Assembly (NCBI GenBank): GCA_028386065.3
Contig: JAKUCV010003089.1
Span: forward strand, 1 to 64,000
Reading direction: 5' to 3'
Source: Turnera subulata
Lineage: Eukaryota > Streptophyta > Magnoliopsida > Malpighiales > Passifloraceae
DNA length: 64,000 nt
Shown: piece after piece, positions 23,348-35,106 of the stretch
Layout: each line of letters begins with the position of its first letter
Position numbering within the stretch: the first letter of the stretch is position 1
Notes under the pieces: generated by a model
Seen by the model: only the letters and a program-made list of their open reading frames with translations
Told to the model about the DNA's origin: nothing
Databases searched by the model: none
Translations under genes and position numbers: made by a program

Positions 23348-24189
23348 GAGGCTTTCTGATGGTCTTGGCCGTTGGATGACGGCTTTAGATCCTGACCCTT
23401 TATTTTAAGGCGGTGTTAAGTACTTTACTACTAGACTAGAGGGCTCTGTTTTGGATGTAGTACAAGCTACCCTGTTCTTTTGTTTTTATCCATTCCTTTA
23501 CTAAAACATACCTTTTTGGCCCTTTTATTTTCATGTTTTGGACACAGTTGTCCTTATGTTTATCTCTTTTTATGTCGAATGTTGATAAATAACCCCATAC
23601 AACAAAAAGAACAAATCGTGTAATTCGTTATCTAACTTATAGGACAATTTCATTCCCAAATAGAATTTGTTGTATTATCTATTCTACTTACATTACACAA
23701 GTAAAAGGATGCCAAAAAGTATTGTAGTATAATCTCTATATTTCCTAAGTATTGGTTCTAACTCATACACAATATAATTTTAATAGTTAATAATTTCTCC
23801 ATAAGAATAGTCTTCCTACAGTAGCTAATTTGCCAGCAACCACTTGATTGCGTTGGCATAAAAGACCTCCCACCACAGAGGCCACCCGGGTTCGAGTGCG
23901 GGTGCGGACGTTTCTATTAATTTGGGTTAAGATGGGATATAGGGTATATTAATATGTATTGGGTGTATTAGGGGTGAGCAGGCTCCGTAGTTTGACCAAA
24001 AAAACAGTAGACAAAGAGACCAAATTAATCATTTGAGAATGATAGGAGACATAATTTATCGTAATTAGTGTAAGGGGACTATTTTGTCATTTTAATATAG
24101 TAAGGGAGCAAACATATATTTAATCCATTTATTCAATTAGTATTCTTGAAAATAGTTTTGTCTGATACTTTTTTCACCTATTTTTAAAA
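23348..24189. other. Upstream region of eS27 and spacer with a tRNA-like B-box motif
   Basis: The block at about 23840-23930 contains GGTTCGAGTGC, similar to an RNA polymerase III B box, and could be part of an old SINE. A hAT-like terminus TAGGGGTGAGCA lies near 23970 without an identified partner. No ORF is supported. Confidence 0.35.
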
Positions 24190-24541
24190 GGAATATCTTA
24201 ATTAATTCTTATAAGGAGTTGGTGGAGGTATTGACGGGCGCACGCCGTAGTCGTTTGCAGCTGCATCCTTTGTTGGCTGAAGAGCGTGATCTTGGTGCCT
24301 CATTTGAGGAGTGTTCTTTTCAATTTGCTAGTAGGGAATGCAATCTTATGGCTGACTTTTTGGCACACTTAGGGCTAAACTCATCTTTTGATTTCCAGGT
24401 TTTTGATGCCCCCCTGTGGGCTGCTCTTATTTTCTGCATGAGGATGCATGTTCCTCATTTGGCTTGTCTGATTAAGTAATACAATGCTCATCTCTTTACC
24501 AAAAAAAAATAAAAAAAGGAATATCTTAATTAATTCTTATA
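24190..24541 (+). mobile_element. 5'-truncated LINE with 24-bp TSD
   Basis: The insert is 24214-24517. Identical 24-bp target duplications are at 24190-24213 and 24518-24541, and the insert ends in an A-rich tail. Its ORF ends at 24479 and encodes the C-terminal part of an RNase H-like (RVT_3) domain. This includes FASRECNLMADFLAHLGL, a motif usual at the end of plant L1-type LINE polyproteins. Only about 300 bp of a multi-kb LINE is present. The TSD is perfect, so the insertion is comparatively young. Confidence 0.85.
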
Positions 24542-26724
24542 TCATCCTACTTTGCAGGATAACAATAATTGTTGGGCGTAGTGGAGAAATAAAAGAAGTA
24601 TCGATGTAGATTGTGTATAGATTCCTAATTAGTTTAAAGCATAAAAATCTGATTTTTTTGCAAATGCTAAATTTGATTATTAACCGGTATTAGCCTAAGC
24701 AGTAAAGAGCTCAATGCTTATTGAGCAAAATGTAACGACCCAGGTAAATTTTTCGTGATTTTTACCAAGTTGATTTAACTTTTACTGTGGTAAATAAATT
24801 TTATCGCAGTTGATCGAAAATTTTACCAACCCGAGTTAATTTCCGTTATATATTTTTATCATTTTTACTACTCCATAGATGACTAATATTATTTCTACCA
24901 TTATTATTTTCCAAACCAACAGTAATAATGATACTATCATTATTATTTTGGACGGAATACTTGTGTTGCAAAAGTAATATTTACTAATTATAATTTTAAA
25001 TGTCGTAGTTCGAGGATTCTATCGGACCGAGCTTTTCCGAGAGTTTTTCCGGGAATAACCGAGCTTCGTTTCGATCACTGAGGATACGCGACATTCTGGA
25101 GTTTCTTTCGATAACCGAGCCTCGAAACTATTTTCCGAGGGTTACTCGGGACTTCCGAGCCTCCTCCAAGGCTTACCGAGCCTCGGTTTTCAAAACCGGG
25201 ACTTGAACAATGCTCAGGAGAATTAATCGGATTTTCCGAGCCCAAGTTGTATTTTTGGACTCGGGACGAAAATCCAGACCGGCCAATCGTGGCTTGCCAC
25301 ATGGCCACTCTCCTTTCTCTTCTCCTTTCTTTTCTTTCTTTTCCTCTCTTCTTCTCTCTTCCTTTTTCCTCTTTTTCTTTTCCTTCCAGCCGCCCACACC
25401 TCTTTACCCGTGACCAACCGGCCCCTCCCCACTTTCTTTTCTTTTCTCCCATGTCTTCTTCCCCATTCCTTTTCTTTATTTTCTCTTCTCCTTCCCCGAA
25501 ATCCACACACACATCTCCTCTCTCCCTCTCCTTCTCTTCCTTCTTCCTCTTCTCCTTTGAGCCGCCGGACCCGAGACCACCATCTCTCCCTCCCGTTCCC
25601 CTTCTCTGTCTCTGCACAACCGACACCACCAATTCCCTCCTCCTTACCGCGTCGCCTCGCCCAGTAGCCTCTGCCTCTGACCGCCACCTTCGCTCCACAG
25701 CCGGTGCCGCTGCAGCCAGACGACGTTGCCACCACCACCGAGGGACTGAGCCAAGCCACCGCCGGACGCTGAGGGGTTGACCTCTCCTCTTCCAGCCCTT
25801 CTCGATCTGCCACCACCACTGAGCAGAGGAGCGACCTCGCGTCCAAGTCGCCTCCTCCCCTTTTCTCCATTTCGGTGTCTCTGCCTCACCTTCGATCTGC
25901 CACCGCCACCTCCTCCCAGCATCTTCTCAGCCTCCATCCGCCGACGCAGCAACAAGGCCGCCGCTGCTCCTCTCTTACCTCTTCTGCCTTCCTTCTCCTC
26001 CTTTCCAATTCGTCGTCGATCTCCTCCTTCCTTCTGCAACTCGCGCCGCCACGTGGGTAAGACCCACAACAATCCCTGTCCTCTTCCCTTTTACTGTCTC
26101 TTCTTTCTTCCTCTAATTCGATTCAGTTTTGGTTTAACTGATCGGGTCTTGGCTTGTTGTTGTTTGATTGGTTGTGGCTTTCTGTTGTTGAAACGGGTGT
26201 GAGCGCGTGGTCGCTGTGACGTTGATGGTGTGTTGACGGTTGTGGATTGTGGGTGTTTTCCGTGGTGGTGTTGGCCGTGGGTGGTGGATGGTCGTTGGTG
26301 GGGTCTATGTTACTGTTGTCGGCGAGCTTCAAAAGGCAGTGGAGATGCTGCTCTTGGGACTGACGTGTTGATGATGGACTATGTGATGGATTCAGGAATG
26401 TTATTGCCTACGTGAACAGTGCTTGGCCGGAAATCGGCGAGGTTCCGGCAGTCTCGGGAATTTTCCGGCGAACCCGGGAACAGACCTGTTGGGTAAAACC
26501 CGAGCTTTGGACCTTTTGCATCATATTAACGAACCCGAACGATAAAACGGACCCGGACATTAAAACGACACTAATTAAAATTGATTAACTTAATTTGATT
26601 AACCTAATTTAATTAACTTATAGTTTTTATTTTATGCTTTATTTATTTTGTTATACTTCTAGTTAATTTGTGCTTTTATTATTAAATTTATGTTTTCATT
26701 TATTTATTTCCTGCTCTTATTTAA

Positions 26725-26890
26725 TTTTAATTGGGCTACTAAAAGGCCCATTGTATTTAGTTCCTCGTTTAAATTTTACGTTTTACCTGGGCTCGTACAA
26801 GGCCCATTGTATTTAACTTTCGGTTATTTAATTTATATTGGGCTAATTAATAAAAGGCCCATGTTGTTTATTTATTTTAATTATTCCTCC
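26725..26890. repeat. Module of three TGGGC...GCCCA inverted pairs, shared with 60317-60480
   Basis: Pairs start at 26732, 26788 and 26839, each TGGGC facing GCCCA across a short AT-rich or CG-containing loop. The same module, with the same order and nearly the same intervening sequence, occurs in the Copia-associated leader at 60317-60480. Confidence 0.75.
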
Positions 26891-27012
26891 TATTTAATTT
26901 TCGAATTATGTTGATATTAGATTTATCCCCCCTTGGGCTAAACGTTCGTGAAGGCCAACCGAGTTTAATTTCTAAATTTCCTTAACTATGTTTTAATTGA
27001 ATTATAAAAGGC

Positions 27013-27014
27013 CT

Positions 27015-27070
<56 letters not shown>
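27013..27070. repeat. AT dinucleotide microsatellite
   Basis: About 58 bp of nearly uninterrupted AT repeat lies in the LTR. Length is likely polymorphic. Confidence 0.95.
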
Positions 27071-27072
<2 letters not shown>

Positions 27073-27852
27073 CTATTGTATTCATTTGCGTAAACCTAGG
27101 CTAAAATAATATTAGACCTGTATCTTAATTAAATTATTGATTTTAATCTTATACAAGTATATACATATATATCGTATAACGTACTGTAGCTATTTTCACC
27201 GGCATAGATATTGCTAGACTGTATTTTTTATTTAATTAATGATTATAGTTTTATGTATATAAGTACTTACGATTATATAAGATTTACTAAATGTATACAT
27301 CGTTTACAACGGTTATTTCTTCTAGTTAATATATATGTATATATGGGTCATGACTTCAATTAATTACAAATAGATTTTTTTATGAATAATTATGCTTAAG
27401 AAATATTATTTACGTCATATGGACTGTGGGTATTTAACGGGTCGTAACTTGATTTATTTACAAATATATTATCTTAAATATACAGTACGTATAAGTGCAC
27501 ATATATATGCCTTATTGTCATAAGCGGCCTAAGGGCCGGGATATCGGCTTGGACGCTCGGTTTTGGTTTTGACTTGTGATGAATATGATTGGTATATCAG
27601 ATGGGAAATAGAATACTAGTAACCTCCACAGAAATGAATAAGATAATTATGGAAATAATAAAATGAACTGATAAGCCGTCTAATAACTGATAACCGGCAT
27701 CATGCATAATCATCTTGTTTGTGCATTATAAGTGATTACTGTTGTTATATTATAGGAATATCAAGGCTTAACCGGATGTCGGCTTCCAAAGAATATCAGG
27801 TGAGGTTGCATATACGTCATTCCACCTGTGATAGCCGGGATGGTTGGTCTTG

Positions 27853-30463
27853 GAACTGTAAGTTTCCTATACGTGATTATGACACTCATACGCACTATAT
27901 ATGCAGCGGAAGCTACGGAAACTTAACCAAGGAACACAAGTGAAGCAACCAAAACCGTATAACAAAATTTCGTACCTATAGGATTAGGGTCTCTCGCCTA
28001 ATAACTGGAGGGAATCAGCAAGAGCTAGACAACGGCCTGGCTCCTCTACTGTATCCACACGAATCGTGATCAAGGTGGAGTCGTCACACGATCCAACTAC
28101 CGAGCACTCCCGGACTGGTTGCTAGCAGCAGAAATCGGGAGCTATGTGTTTGACATTACAACATCGATGTTGTGTGTAACTTGAACTCCAACCTTTTGGC
28201 AGTAGCTCAATAACATCGATGTTGAACTTTCAAACATCGATGTTGTTGAGATTCTGAAAAGTTCAAGTTTTGGCAGTAGCATTTTAACATCGATGTTTAA
28301 CATTTAAACATCGATGTTTGGGTTCTGGAACTCAAGAACATCGATGTTGGACATTACAACATCGATGTTGTTGGAGCTCTGGAACTCAAAACAATTTGGC
28401 CGAGCTCAAATAACATCAATGTTTAACTCTTAAACATCGATATTTTGAGAGTTCTGCCAAGGCCTCTTCAAGTCAACATCGATGTTGAGTTATCAACATC
28501 GATGTTATTTTGATTCGGCCAAAACCAGCCTACTTAGAACATCGATGTTGTCCATACAACATCGATGTTAATTCAGCTCGGCAAAGGCTAATCAACACAT
28601 GAACATCGATGTTAGTCCTACCAACATCGATGTTCTGGGCCTGCGGAACTTGAACTAGAATCGTTCTAAACACAAACCGACACTCGGTTTTTCCTAGTCG
28701 AACTCTTTCGACTTACTGCCAAGAACTCCTTGATTGATATCACATACCAATCATGTTCTCTTTGTCAAAACTTTTTTGACAAACATCATCATCAATACAT
28801 ATATCACATGTACATATTTGAAAACAACATATCACATATGCCTAGCATGTTCAAGCTATATCACATATAACATATCATATATATATGCATGAACATATGA
28901 ACATATGCACATAAATCCGGTTTAGAGCTTCACAAGGGGCTCCGCTACCACTGTAAGTTTCCTATACGTGATTATGACACTCATACGCACTATATATGCA
29001 GCGGAAGCTACGGAAACTTAACCAAGGAACACAAGTGAAGCAAGCAAAACCGTATAACAAAATTTCGTACCTGTAGGATTAGGGTCTTTCACCTAATAGC
29101 TGGAAGGAATCAGCAAGAGCTAGACAACGGCCTGGCTCCTCTACTGTATCCACACGAACCGTGATCAAGGTGGAGTCGTCACACGATCCAACTACCGAGC
29201 ACTCCCGGACTGGGTGCTAGCAGCAGAAATCGGGAGCTATGTGTTTGTGGTAATTTTTCTTCCTTCTTTCACAAAGAAGAAGGTGGAAGGGGTGTGTTTT
29301 TGGGTCTGCAAAAATGTGCAAGGAGAGTAGGGAGAAGGAGAGTATGATCTGATCACACCACCAAAAAATCCCACACCCTCCATAATGCATTAGTGATTAG
29401 CCTTAGTGGCCAACACCAGGCCCCAAAGGTAATGACCATCATTACCTTGTCTCCACTAATGGACAAGCTGATAACACACCACTATAACACTCATGTATGG
29501 TCAATGATTCAATTAATTATTGATCCAAAAACGACCCTGGTCCAACCACAGTCCAACCACACCCGGTTCAACCATGGTCCAACCACGGTTCAACCAACTG
29601 CTCGAATCAACGGTTCTATGTGTGTGACCCTGTAGGCACTTGTAACATCCGGCAATAATCTTAAAATCTCATTTTACAATTATAAACAAAGAGCGGCGTC
29701 TAGCAACACATCATTGCTATCCGAACGACAAGATCAGTACTGATTCTTTATGCCTCGGAACATGTCATCGTCCTTTCGTCCCATTATCAAGATCAAACAC
29801 GAGACATGGAATATGCCAATCTCGTATATGTTTAATCTATGTTTCTTGATCCCCGAGTTAACTGTATAAAACAGATACCCGTGATATCACCATATCACCA
29901 AATCCGAGCATGGCCATGCATTTAACAGTCCAACTCTATCAAGAAACCATCCGATAATATACCCGTTATATGGGTCGAACGAATCCCGTCTTGATCAATC
30001 AAAACCCACTGCATACTCGTCATGTACCCAATGATTACCCTTATGTCCACCCAGTTACGGATGACTAGGAATAATATCAAAGTACATGATTCATATGTTG
30101 GATACCTTGACGATCGCAGGTCGAAGGACAATACATCTATAAGAAACACTAATGACATACATATAACGTTCCATGTAGTGTTCTTATGTGGGTCGGTCCG
30201 GTCTACAATTTATCTAACTTGTACCCGTATGTAGAATTCATATCACATACAAAATCTCAACATACGCTAGTCTTAATTTATTATTACAACCCATCCGTAA
30301 TAATAACCGACTAGGGACATTTAAGAATATATCAAATATGAACTAGGATTATAAATATGTGCAAGCAATTATCTCATAATCATATTTATTGGAATAACCT
30401 CAAAGTATATACATGACTACAATCATCCATAGATTGGCTTTTGGGCATATAACTAACAGGAAC
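27853..30463 (-). mobile_element. Deletion-derived Copia element with TSD GGAAC
   Basis: The element is 27858-30458, flanked by GGAAC at 27853-27857 and 30459-30463. On the minus strand a full 1508-bp LTR (30458-28951) starts TGTTAGTTATATGCCC and ends AACTTACA. It is followed by TGGTAGCGGAGC, close to the tRNA-Met primer-binding site of Copia elements. Leader (28950-28637), a palindrome array (28634-28160) and the last ~298 bp of the other LTR (28155-27858) follow. The two LTR pieces differ at roughly 8 positions. No gag or pol is present, so it is non-autonomous. A minisatellite of 'ggtccaaccac' words lies at 29540-29600. Confidence 0.8.
28139..28634. repeat. Array of 15 copies of the palindrome AACATCGATGTT arranged in pairs
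   Basis: Copies start at 28160, 28212, 28233, 28286, 28307, 28337, 28358, 28412, 28433, 28475, 28495, 28538, 28558, 28602 and 28623. Thirteen are perfect; those at 28412 and 28433 have one change each. They form seven pairs with starts 20-21 bp apart plus one half-pair whose partner is cut off at 28139. Pair starts are 51-75 bp apart. Between pairs there are related words such as 'tttggcagtagc' and 'ttctggaactcaa'. Confidence 0.9.
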
Positions 30464-30791
30464 TACATAGGTTCCATTGCATTTTATGGTTATTGATGTT
30501 GATATCTTTGTGACATTTGTTGATATTTGTTGTGAGGATGCATTTCCTTGATATGTTGCACATAGTATTGTTGTGTTTTCTGTTTGTTGAATTGTTTGAT
30601 TGAACTGCTGAGTTGGTTGAGTTTGGCTGTTTTGTTATTGTTGAACTGTTAACTATAGACAAACTGATATGATGAGATAATTGGATAATTGGAAGTTGTG
30701 TTGACGACTTAATTTGTCACTTGGTAAGTAGTGGTACGACTCGATGGGTAAAGACTGTTTTGTGGTGGCCATGACCTGGGTTACTTGTGGT

Positions 30792-31369
30792 AAGCATGTC
30801 TATGCTTGGGATGTCTATCCCGTTGATTTATTTGGGATGTCTATCCCTGGGTTACTAATTTGGGATGTCTATCCCTGGGTTACTATTTTGGGATGTCGAT
30901 CCCTGGGTTCTCTTGGATTTGGTCTGGCACCCAAAATATGTTGATATCCTGGTCTGACCCCTAGCTTGTCCAGTGACAGGGCCCGAAAGATAAAATTGGT
31001 AATAATAAAAGATATTCTTTTGGCCTAGGCTCAGTCTTGTTTGAGATGTGTTTTTGCCTTGCTGGGCGGTGATGTGTTATGTTCATATGCATGTTGTCTC
31101 ATGATCATACCTTGGGAGGTTGTCAGTATAGTCGGTTGACCGTGGTTGGCATAGGTTGCCGGTTCGCGGGTGTTTTTGTTGTCGTTGGTCGTGAGTAGTC
31201 TATTGTTGTTGGCATCGGTTGCCAGTTGTCCTTTGTTTATTGTTGATTTCTTTTGATAATTGTCGGATGAGTATCACTTGTCATTTTTGATTGGATAATG
31301 AGATATGTTGGTTGTCGGATTATGGTCGACAGTTGGGCTATTGTCATTTCTAAGGGTATGTCGATACCC
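30792..31369. repeat. Second GTYK-loop hairpin series in a Gypsy LTR
   Basis: Units: AAGCAT-GTCT-ATGCTT (30792), GGGAT-GTCT-ATCCC (30808, 30834, 30862), GGGAT-GTCG-ATCCC (30890) and GGGTAT-GTCG-ATACCC (31354). The order AAGCAT then GGGAT matches the copy at 5622-5651, and GGGTAT is an additional arm type. Confidence 0.8.
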
Positions 31370-32237
31370 AAAGATCGAGATTAGTGAGAATTGTTGTTGT
31401 TGTGGTTACGAGTTGCTGTGGTGGCTGCTGTTGCTGTTGCTGTTGCTGTGTTGTGATTCTTCCCGGAGACTGGTTTGTGATGTTGATTGGGTATGGTCTG
31501 TGCAGGTTGCCGGCTACCCGGTGAGCGAGGCTCATGTGATTTTGAGATTGTTTTGGTACCGGGTTAGATGATCGGCAAGTACAATAACAGTGTGTTATCA
31601 TACGATGAGGAACCTCTGTTGAGTATAGTCTGTCAGGACTAGTGTGTGTGTTGTATAGTCTGTTGAGACTGGGTCGGTTACCCAATATATAGTTGAGTTG
31701 AGGTGTCCTGGTCGGGCACTAGTGTAATGGTACGGTCAGTATTAGATGGTCAGTGCATTGCATAGTTGATGGGGTGGACATTTGCATAGTCGGCATTGTT
31801 CTTTATGACTGTATATGCACAGTGTTCTGTTCACTACTCGTATGCCGTATTGAGGTGCTCTTGATTGTTAAATATGCTATGTTGTTCATCATGGGTTATG
31901 TGTCGGTGAGATTATGGAGAATCTCACCCCTCACCTGCCCCATCGGCAGGCTACGTTGTTCCTTGTGCAGGTATGCATCATGGCAGGCTGCGGCACCTCC
32001 TCCGACGGATCTGGATCCATAGTGTTGCATCGAGTCGATTCATGCTTTTGTTGTGGTTATTAAAAATTGCTTCCGCTGTGCTATTATAGTTGTTGTACCC
32101 GAGATTGGGTAATTGATATTATTGTTGGGACATTGGGCCAGATTTCCTGTTGTATTTACTGTATGTGCCACGTGTCGGCACTGTTGTCCGGTAAATACTG
32201 TGTATTGGGTAAATAGTAGTCAGGGTGTTTCACAAAA

Positions 32238-32676
32238 TATCAGATTTAATCCCTACCTTATACTTAAAGCAAATAACTAATACGAATGTTGTTTCTGATT
32301 TAAAGATTTAAATTAATTGGTGTACCCATACTTTCAAGCTAAGACCAGGATTGCAAGAACCATAGAAAAAAAAAACCACGTTCACAAATATTGTCTAAAC
32401 AAATTCCAACTGATTTTGTCCGACCTTGTTTAAGTTGAATAATCATTCTTTTTTCAATATGTCTTCGAGCCAAAGATTGGTTGGTAACTTCGTGAAATTT
32501 TAGGCCTAAGGGACAATACAAATATAATGCCAATGACATGATACAGATATCATACAAATAACTACCCATTTCAAGATTTTGGTTCCACGTTTCTAGCCAT
32601 AACATTGTGAACGCATGATGTGGCCAAATATGTTCTCAAACTCCCGGAATTATGACGAAAAAAAATTAGGCATGAT
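32238..32676. other. Spacer between the solo LTR and a hAT element
   Basis: AT-rich DNA without convincing coding sequence. The minus-strand ORF at 32339-32605 has no recognisable domain. Confidence 0.4.
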
Positions 32677-34196
32677 TAGGGGAGAGCAAATGGTTGGCAC
32701 GGTATATGCCGTGTCGACTTTCATATCAGTACTAAATTTTTGACCACCTCTTTATACCGACCCAAACTCATACCGACATTCTTATATATCGATTTGTGCC
32801 GTACCGACTTAAACTGATTTTAGTTCGGCACGAAATGAACCTTACCGTTACCTACTTTCATGTTGTATAGAAAGTGAAAAATAAAATAATCAAATTCACT
32901 TTACTAAACAATCCATTGCTTGCTTGTTTATTGTAGAATAAAAATTCGAGTCGCATATGAAATTCAATCAAAGATATTTACGTTGCATACATAAAATATA
33001 AATTATAAAATTTCAAAAACTCAAATACTATGTTCAAAAGATGCATGAACATTGTCAAAGTTTCAGAGTTTTCTCTTGGTGGGATGCTAACGATCTGGGT
33101 TGTAGTGGCGTAAATTAAGGCCACCCTACTCCATTTTTTTTTTTTCATTAGAGAACTATACATATCAGTTAAACAGTTGTACTAAACCTCAATCTCTCCA
33201 AGAAAATCTACCTTCAAAACTGGGACAAGTAAATCCCGGCACGAGTATCCTTGAACTTCCAGCGCTTGGATTTGCATGGGTTTTTGGGTTTTTTGGGCCC
33301 CCGTGTTTAGTGGTTTGGCCAATTTGGTACCCCGATATTTTTTTGGCCGGGCATATACCCCGAGATTGCATGGGCAGGCCAAACGTATACCCCTAGTCAG
33401 GCACCTGCTGACGTGGAGGCTGCCCGGGTATTTGCGCGTGTTACTGTAGCAAAACGACGTCGTTTTAGAGGATTAGCTTTGAGTGAAGTGGGCCCCACTA
33501 AGCCACCTGTGTCCAACATAGCAAAACGACGTCGTTTTAAGTGAGAAAACGACGTCGTTTCATGCCACGTTGGACACAGGTGGCTTAGTGGGGCCCACTT
33601 CACTCAAAGCTAATCCTCTAAAACGACGTCGTTTTGCTACAGTAACACGCGCAAATACCCCGGGCAGCCTCCACGTCAGCAGGTGCCTGACCAGGGGTAT
33701 ACGTTTGGCCTGCCCATGCAATCTCGGGGTATATGCCCGGCCAAAAAAAATGTCGGGGTACCAAATTGGCCAAACCACTAAACATAGGGGCCCAAAAAAC
33801 CCGAAAACCCGATTTGCATAAAGGAGTCCTACACGCACTGAAGGAAACATCAATACAAAAGAATCAAAACTCCGTTGAGAATTCTTTCGGTATCCATTTT
33901 GGAAGAGATAGAGTTGAGAGGAAGACAGAGTGTGTAGAGTGAATTTAAGGCATTGGCTGCACTGCGCAAAGTGTGTAGAAAAGAATTTATAGTGGCCAAT
34001 TAGGGTAACTGGGTAAAGATAGTAAGGAGTTAAACCATCGGTTCAAGTTTAGTTGGTTTCCAGCCGAACCGATTTTAAGCAAACCGAGATTATACCAAGC
34101 CAGAGCAAGTATGGTACATACCGTACCTATGAGTACTTTTGGGCCAAGTTTTCGAACCGGTACGGTATGGTATTTTTGCTCTACCCTAGACATGAT
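32669..34196. mobile_element. Non-autonomous hAT element, interrupted by a fold-back Mutator-type element
   Basis: Element 32677-34188 starts TAGGGGAGAGCAAA and ends, on the other strand, TAGGGTAGAGCAAA. The flanking 8-bp sequences GGCATGAT (32669) and GACATGAT (34189) differ at one base. Its terminus matches that of the transposase-bearing hAT at 52173-56531, so it is probably a deletion derivative mobilised by that family. Subterminal regions are rich in 'taccgac' and 'cggtacgg' words. No coding sequence remains. Confidence 0.75.
33269..33819. mobile_element. Fold-back Mutator-type element with 9-bp TSD GATTTGCAT
   Basis: The 533-bp element (33278-33810) is almost entirely two inverted arms of about 260 bp. 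Its ends are GGGTTTTTGGGTTTTTTGGG and, on the opposite strand, GGGTTTTCGGGTTTTTTGGG, and GATTTGCAT flanks it at 33269-33277 and 33811-33819. A 9-bp duplication with long terminal inverted repeats points to a MULE-derived MITE. Four AAACGACGTCGTTT palindromes lie at 33452, 33524, 33547 and 33621. The ORFs at 33182-33853 are repeat-derived. Confidence 0.85.
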
Positions 34197-35106
34197 ACAC
34201 GTTATGTCCTGATGGTCGATACTCAAATGAGAGTTAATTCATGATAGTAAATTGTTTGACCGGAGAGACAAAGTTAGCACCTCTATGTCTTTTTGAGTAA
34301 AAAGAAAGAGGAAATGTTTATTATCAAATAACGTGAAGTAATATGATGAGAAATAAACACTTTATGTTATCGGGGAAAAGAAAAAATGATGAGAAATAAA
34401 CAGGGTTGCCTAGAGGCTATAGGTTCCAAAACCATATAGCCTTAGCAAAGACTTGAATGGGCGAGCCTAAAGTCTTATCAAGACTAGACTTGGGCCGAGT
34501 CACAATACACTAGCTTGAGCTTCGACTGTTGATCTCAATGGCCACAACGCACCAGATCAGCCTGCTCCCTTTTTCTTTTTTGAAGAAAAGCCTGGTTTTC
34601 GTTCTGCAACCAAAGGCAGCCTTAAGTGCTTATGAACAGGGCCCCAAGGTGTTGCTGCGCTTATGATGCTCGTTCCCTAAATAGCAAGAGCCATCACATG
34701 ACACAATGGAACGAAATGTACGCGATCACCAGTTCTTGATTTTGATGAACAAATTCTTGTCTGAAAGAGGACAAAAGAGGCATACTCCTCTTCTGTACAA
34801 ATTTTTGCCCGGCCGATTTTATCCCTTTGCAATGTTAAATGTTTATCTACAGATTTTATTATGTTTTAAAAACCAAAACTACCAAAGCATAGAGAAAGAA
34901 GAATGTGATTTAAGAGAAACTGATCCCAATATATATCATTTCTGGGAGGAATTACCAGACATATTCCTAAGATTGGGTAAGCAATCACCACTACATCAAT
35001 ATTCAAAGAGCTGAGTTAGAAGAGCAGGTGCATAATCGTTAACTAGGGAAGGATGAATCAGAAAAAGAACTTGATATACTTATTCAAACAGCAAAGAACT
35101 AATTCA
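34197..35106. other. Spacer downstream of the TSSC4-like gene
   Basis: A plus-strand ORF of 102 codons (34706-35014) shows no domain I recognise and lies opposite the probable 3' UTR of the TSSC4-like gene. No TE boundary was resolved. Confidence 0.35.

Larger units (their letters stand above)
24726..32237. mobile_element. Solo Gypsy LTR with TSD CAAAA, split by a Copia element
   Basis: The LTR starts TGTAACGACCCAGG at 24731 and ends GGGTGTTTCA at 32232. CAAAA duplications flank it at 24726-24730 and 32233-32237. Without the nested insert (27858-30458 plus one TSD copy) it is about 4.9 kb. It shares its termini and second-half landmarks with the solo LTR at 3571-6344. The C/T- and GC-rich block at 25290-26060 gives several long overlapping ORFs on both strands that are compositional, not coding. 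An AT microsatellite lies at 27013-27070. No internal retrotransposon domain is present. Confidence 0.8.

Noticed and set aside
25075..26202. Long overlapping ORFs on both strands in the Gypsy LTR
   Set aside because: They come from C/T- and GC-rich low-complexity sequence, with peptides rich in Pro, Ser and Arg or Gly, Glu and Lys, and lie wholly inside a solo LTR. No domain is present.
28139..28634. CRISPR-like array
   Set aside because: The repeat is a 12-bp palindrome with short, partly repeated spacers in plant nuclear DNA inside a Copia element; there are no cas genes.
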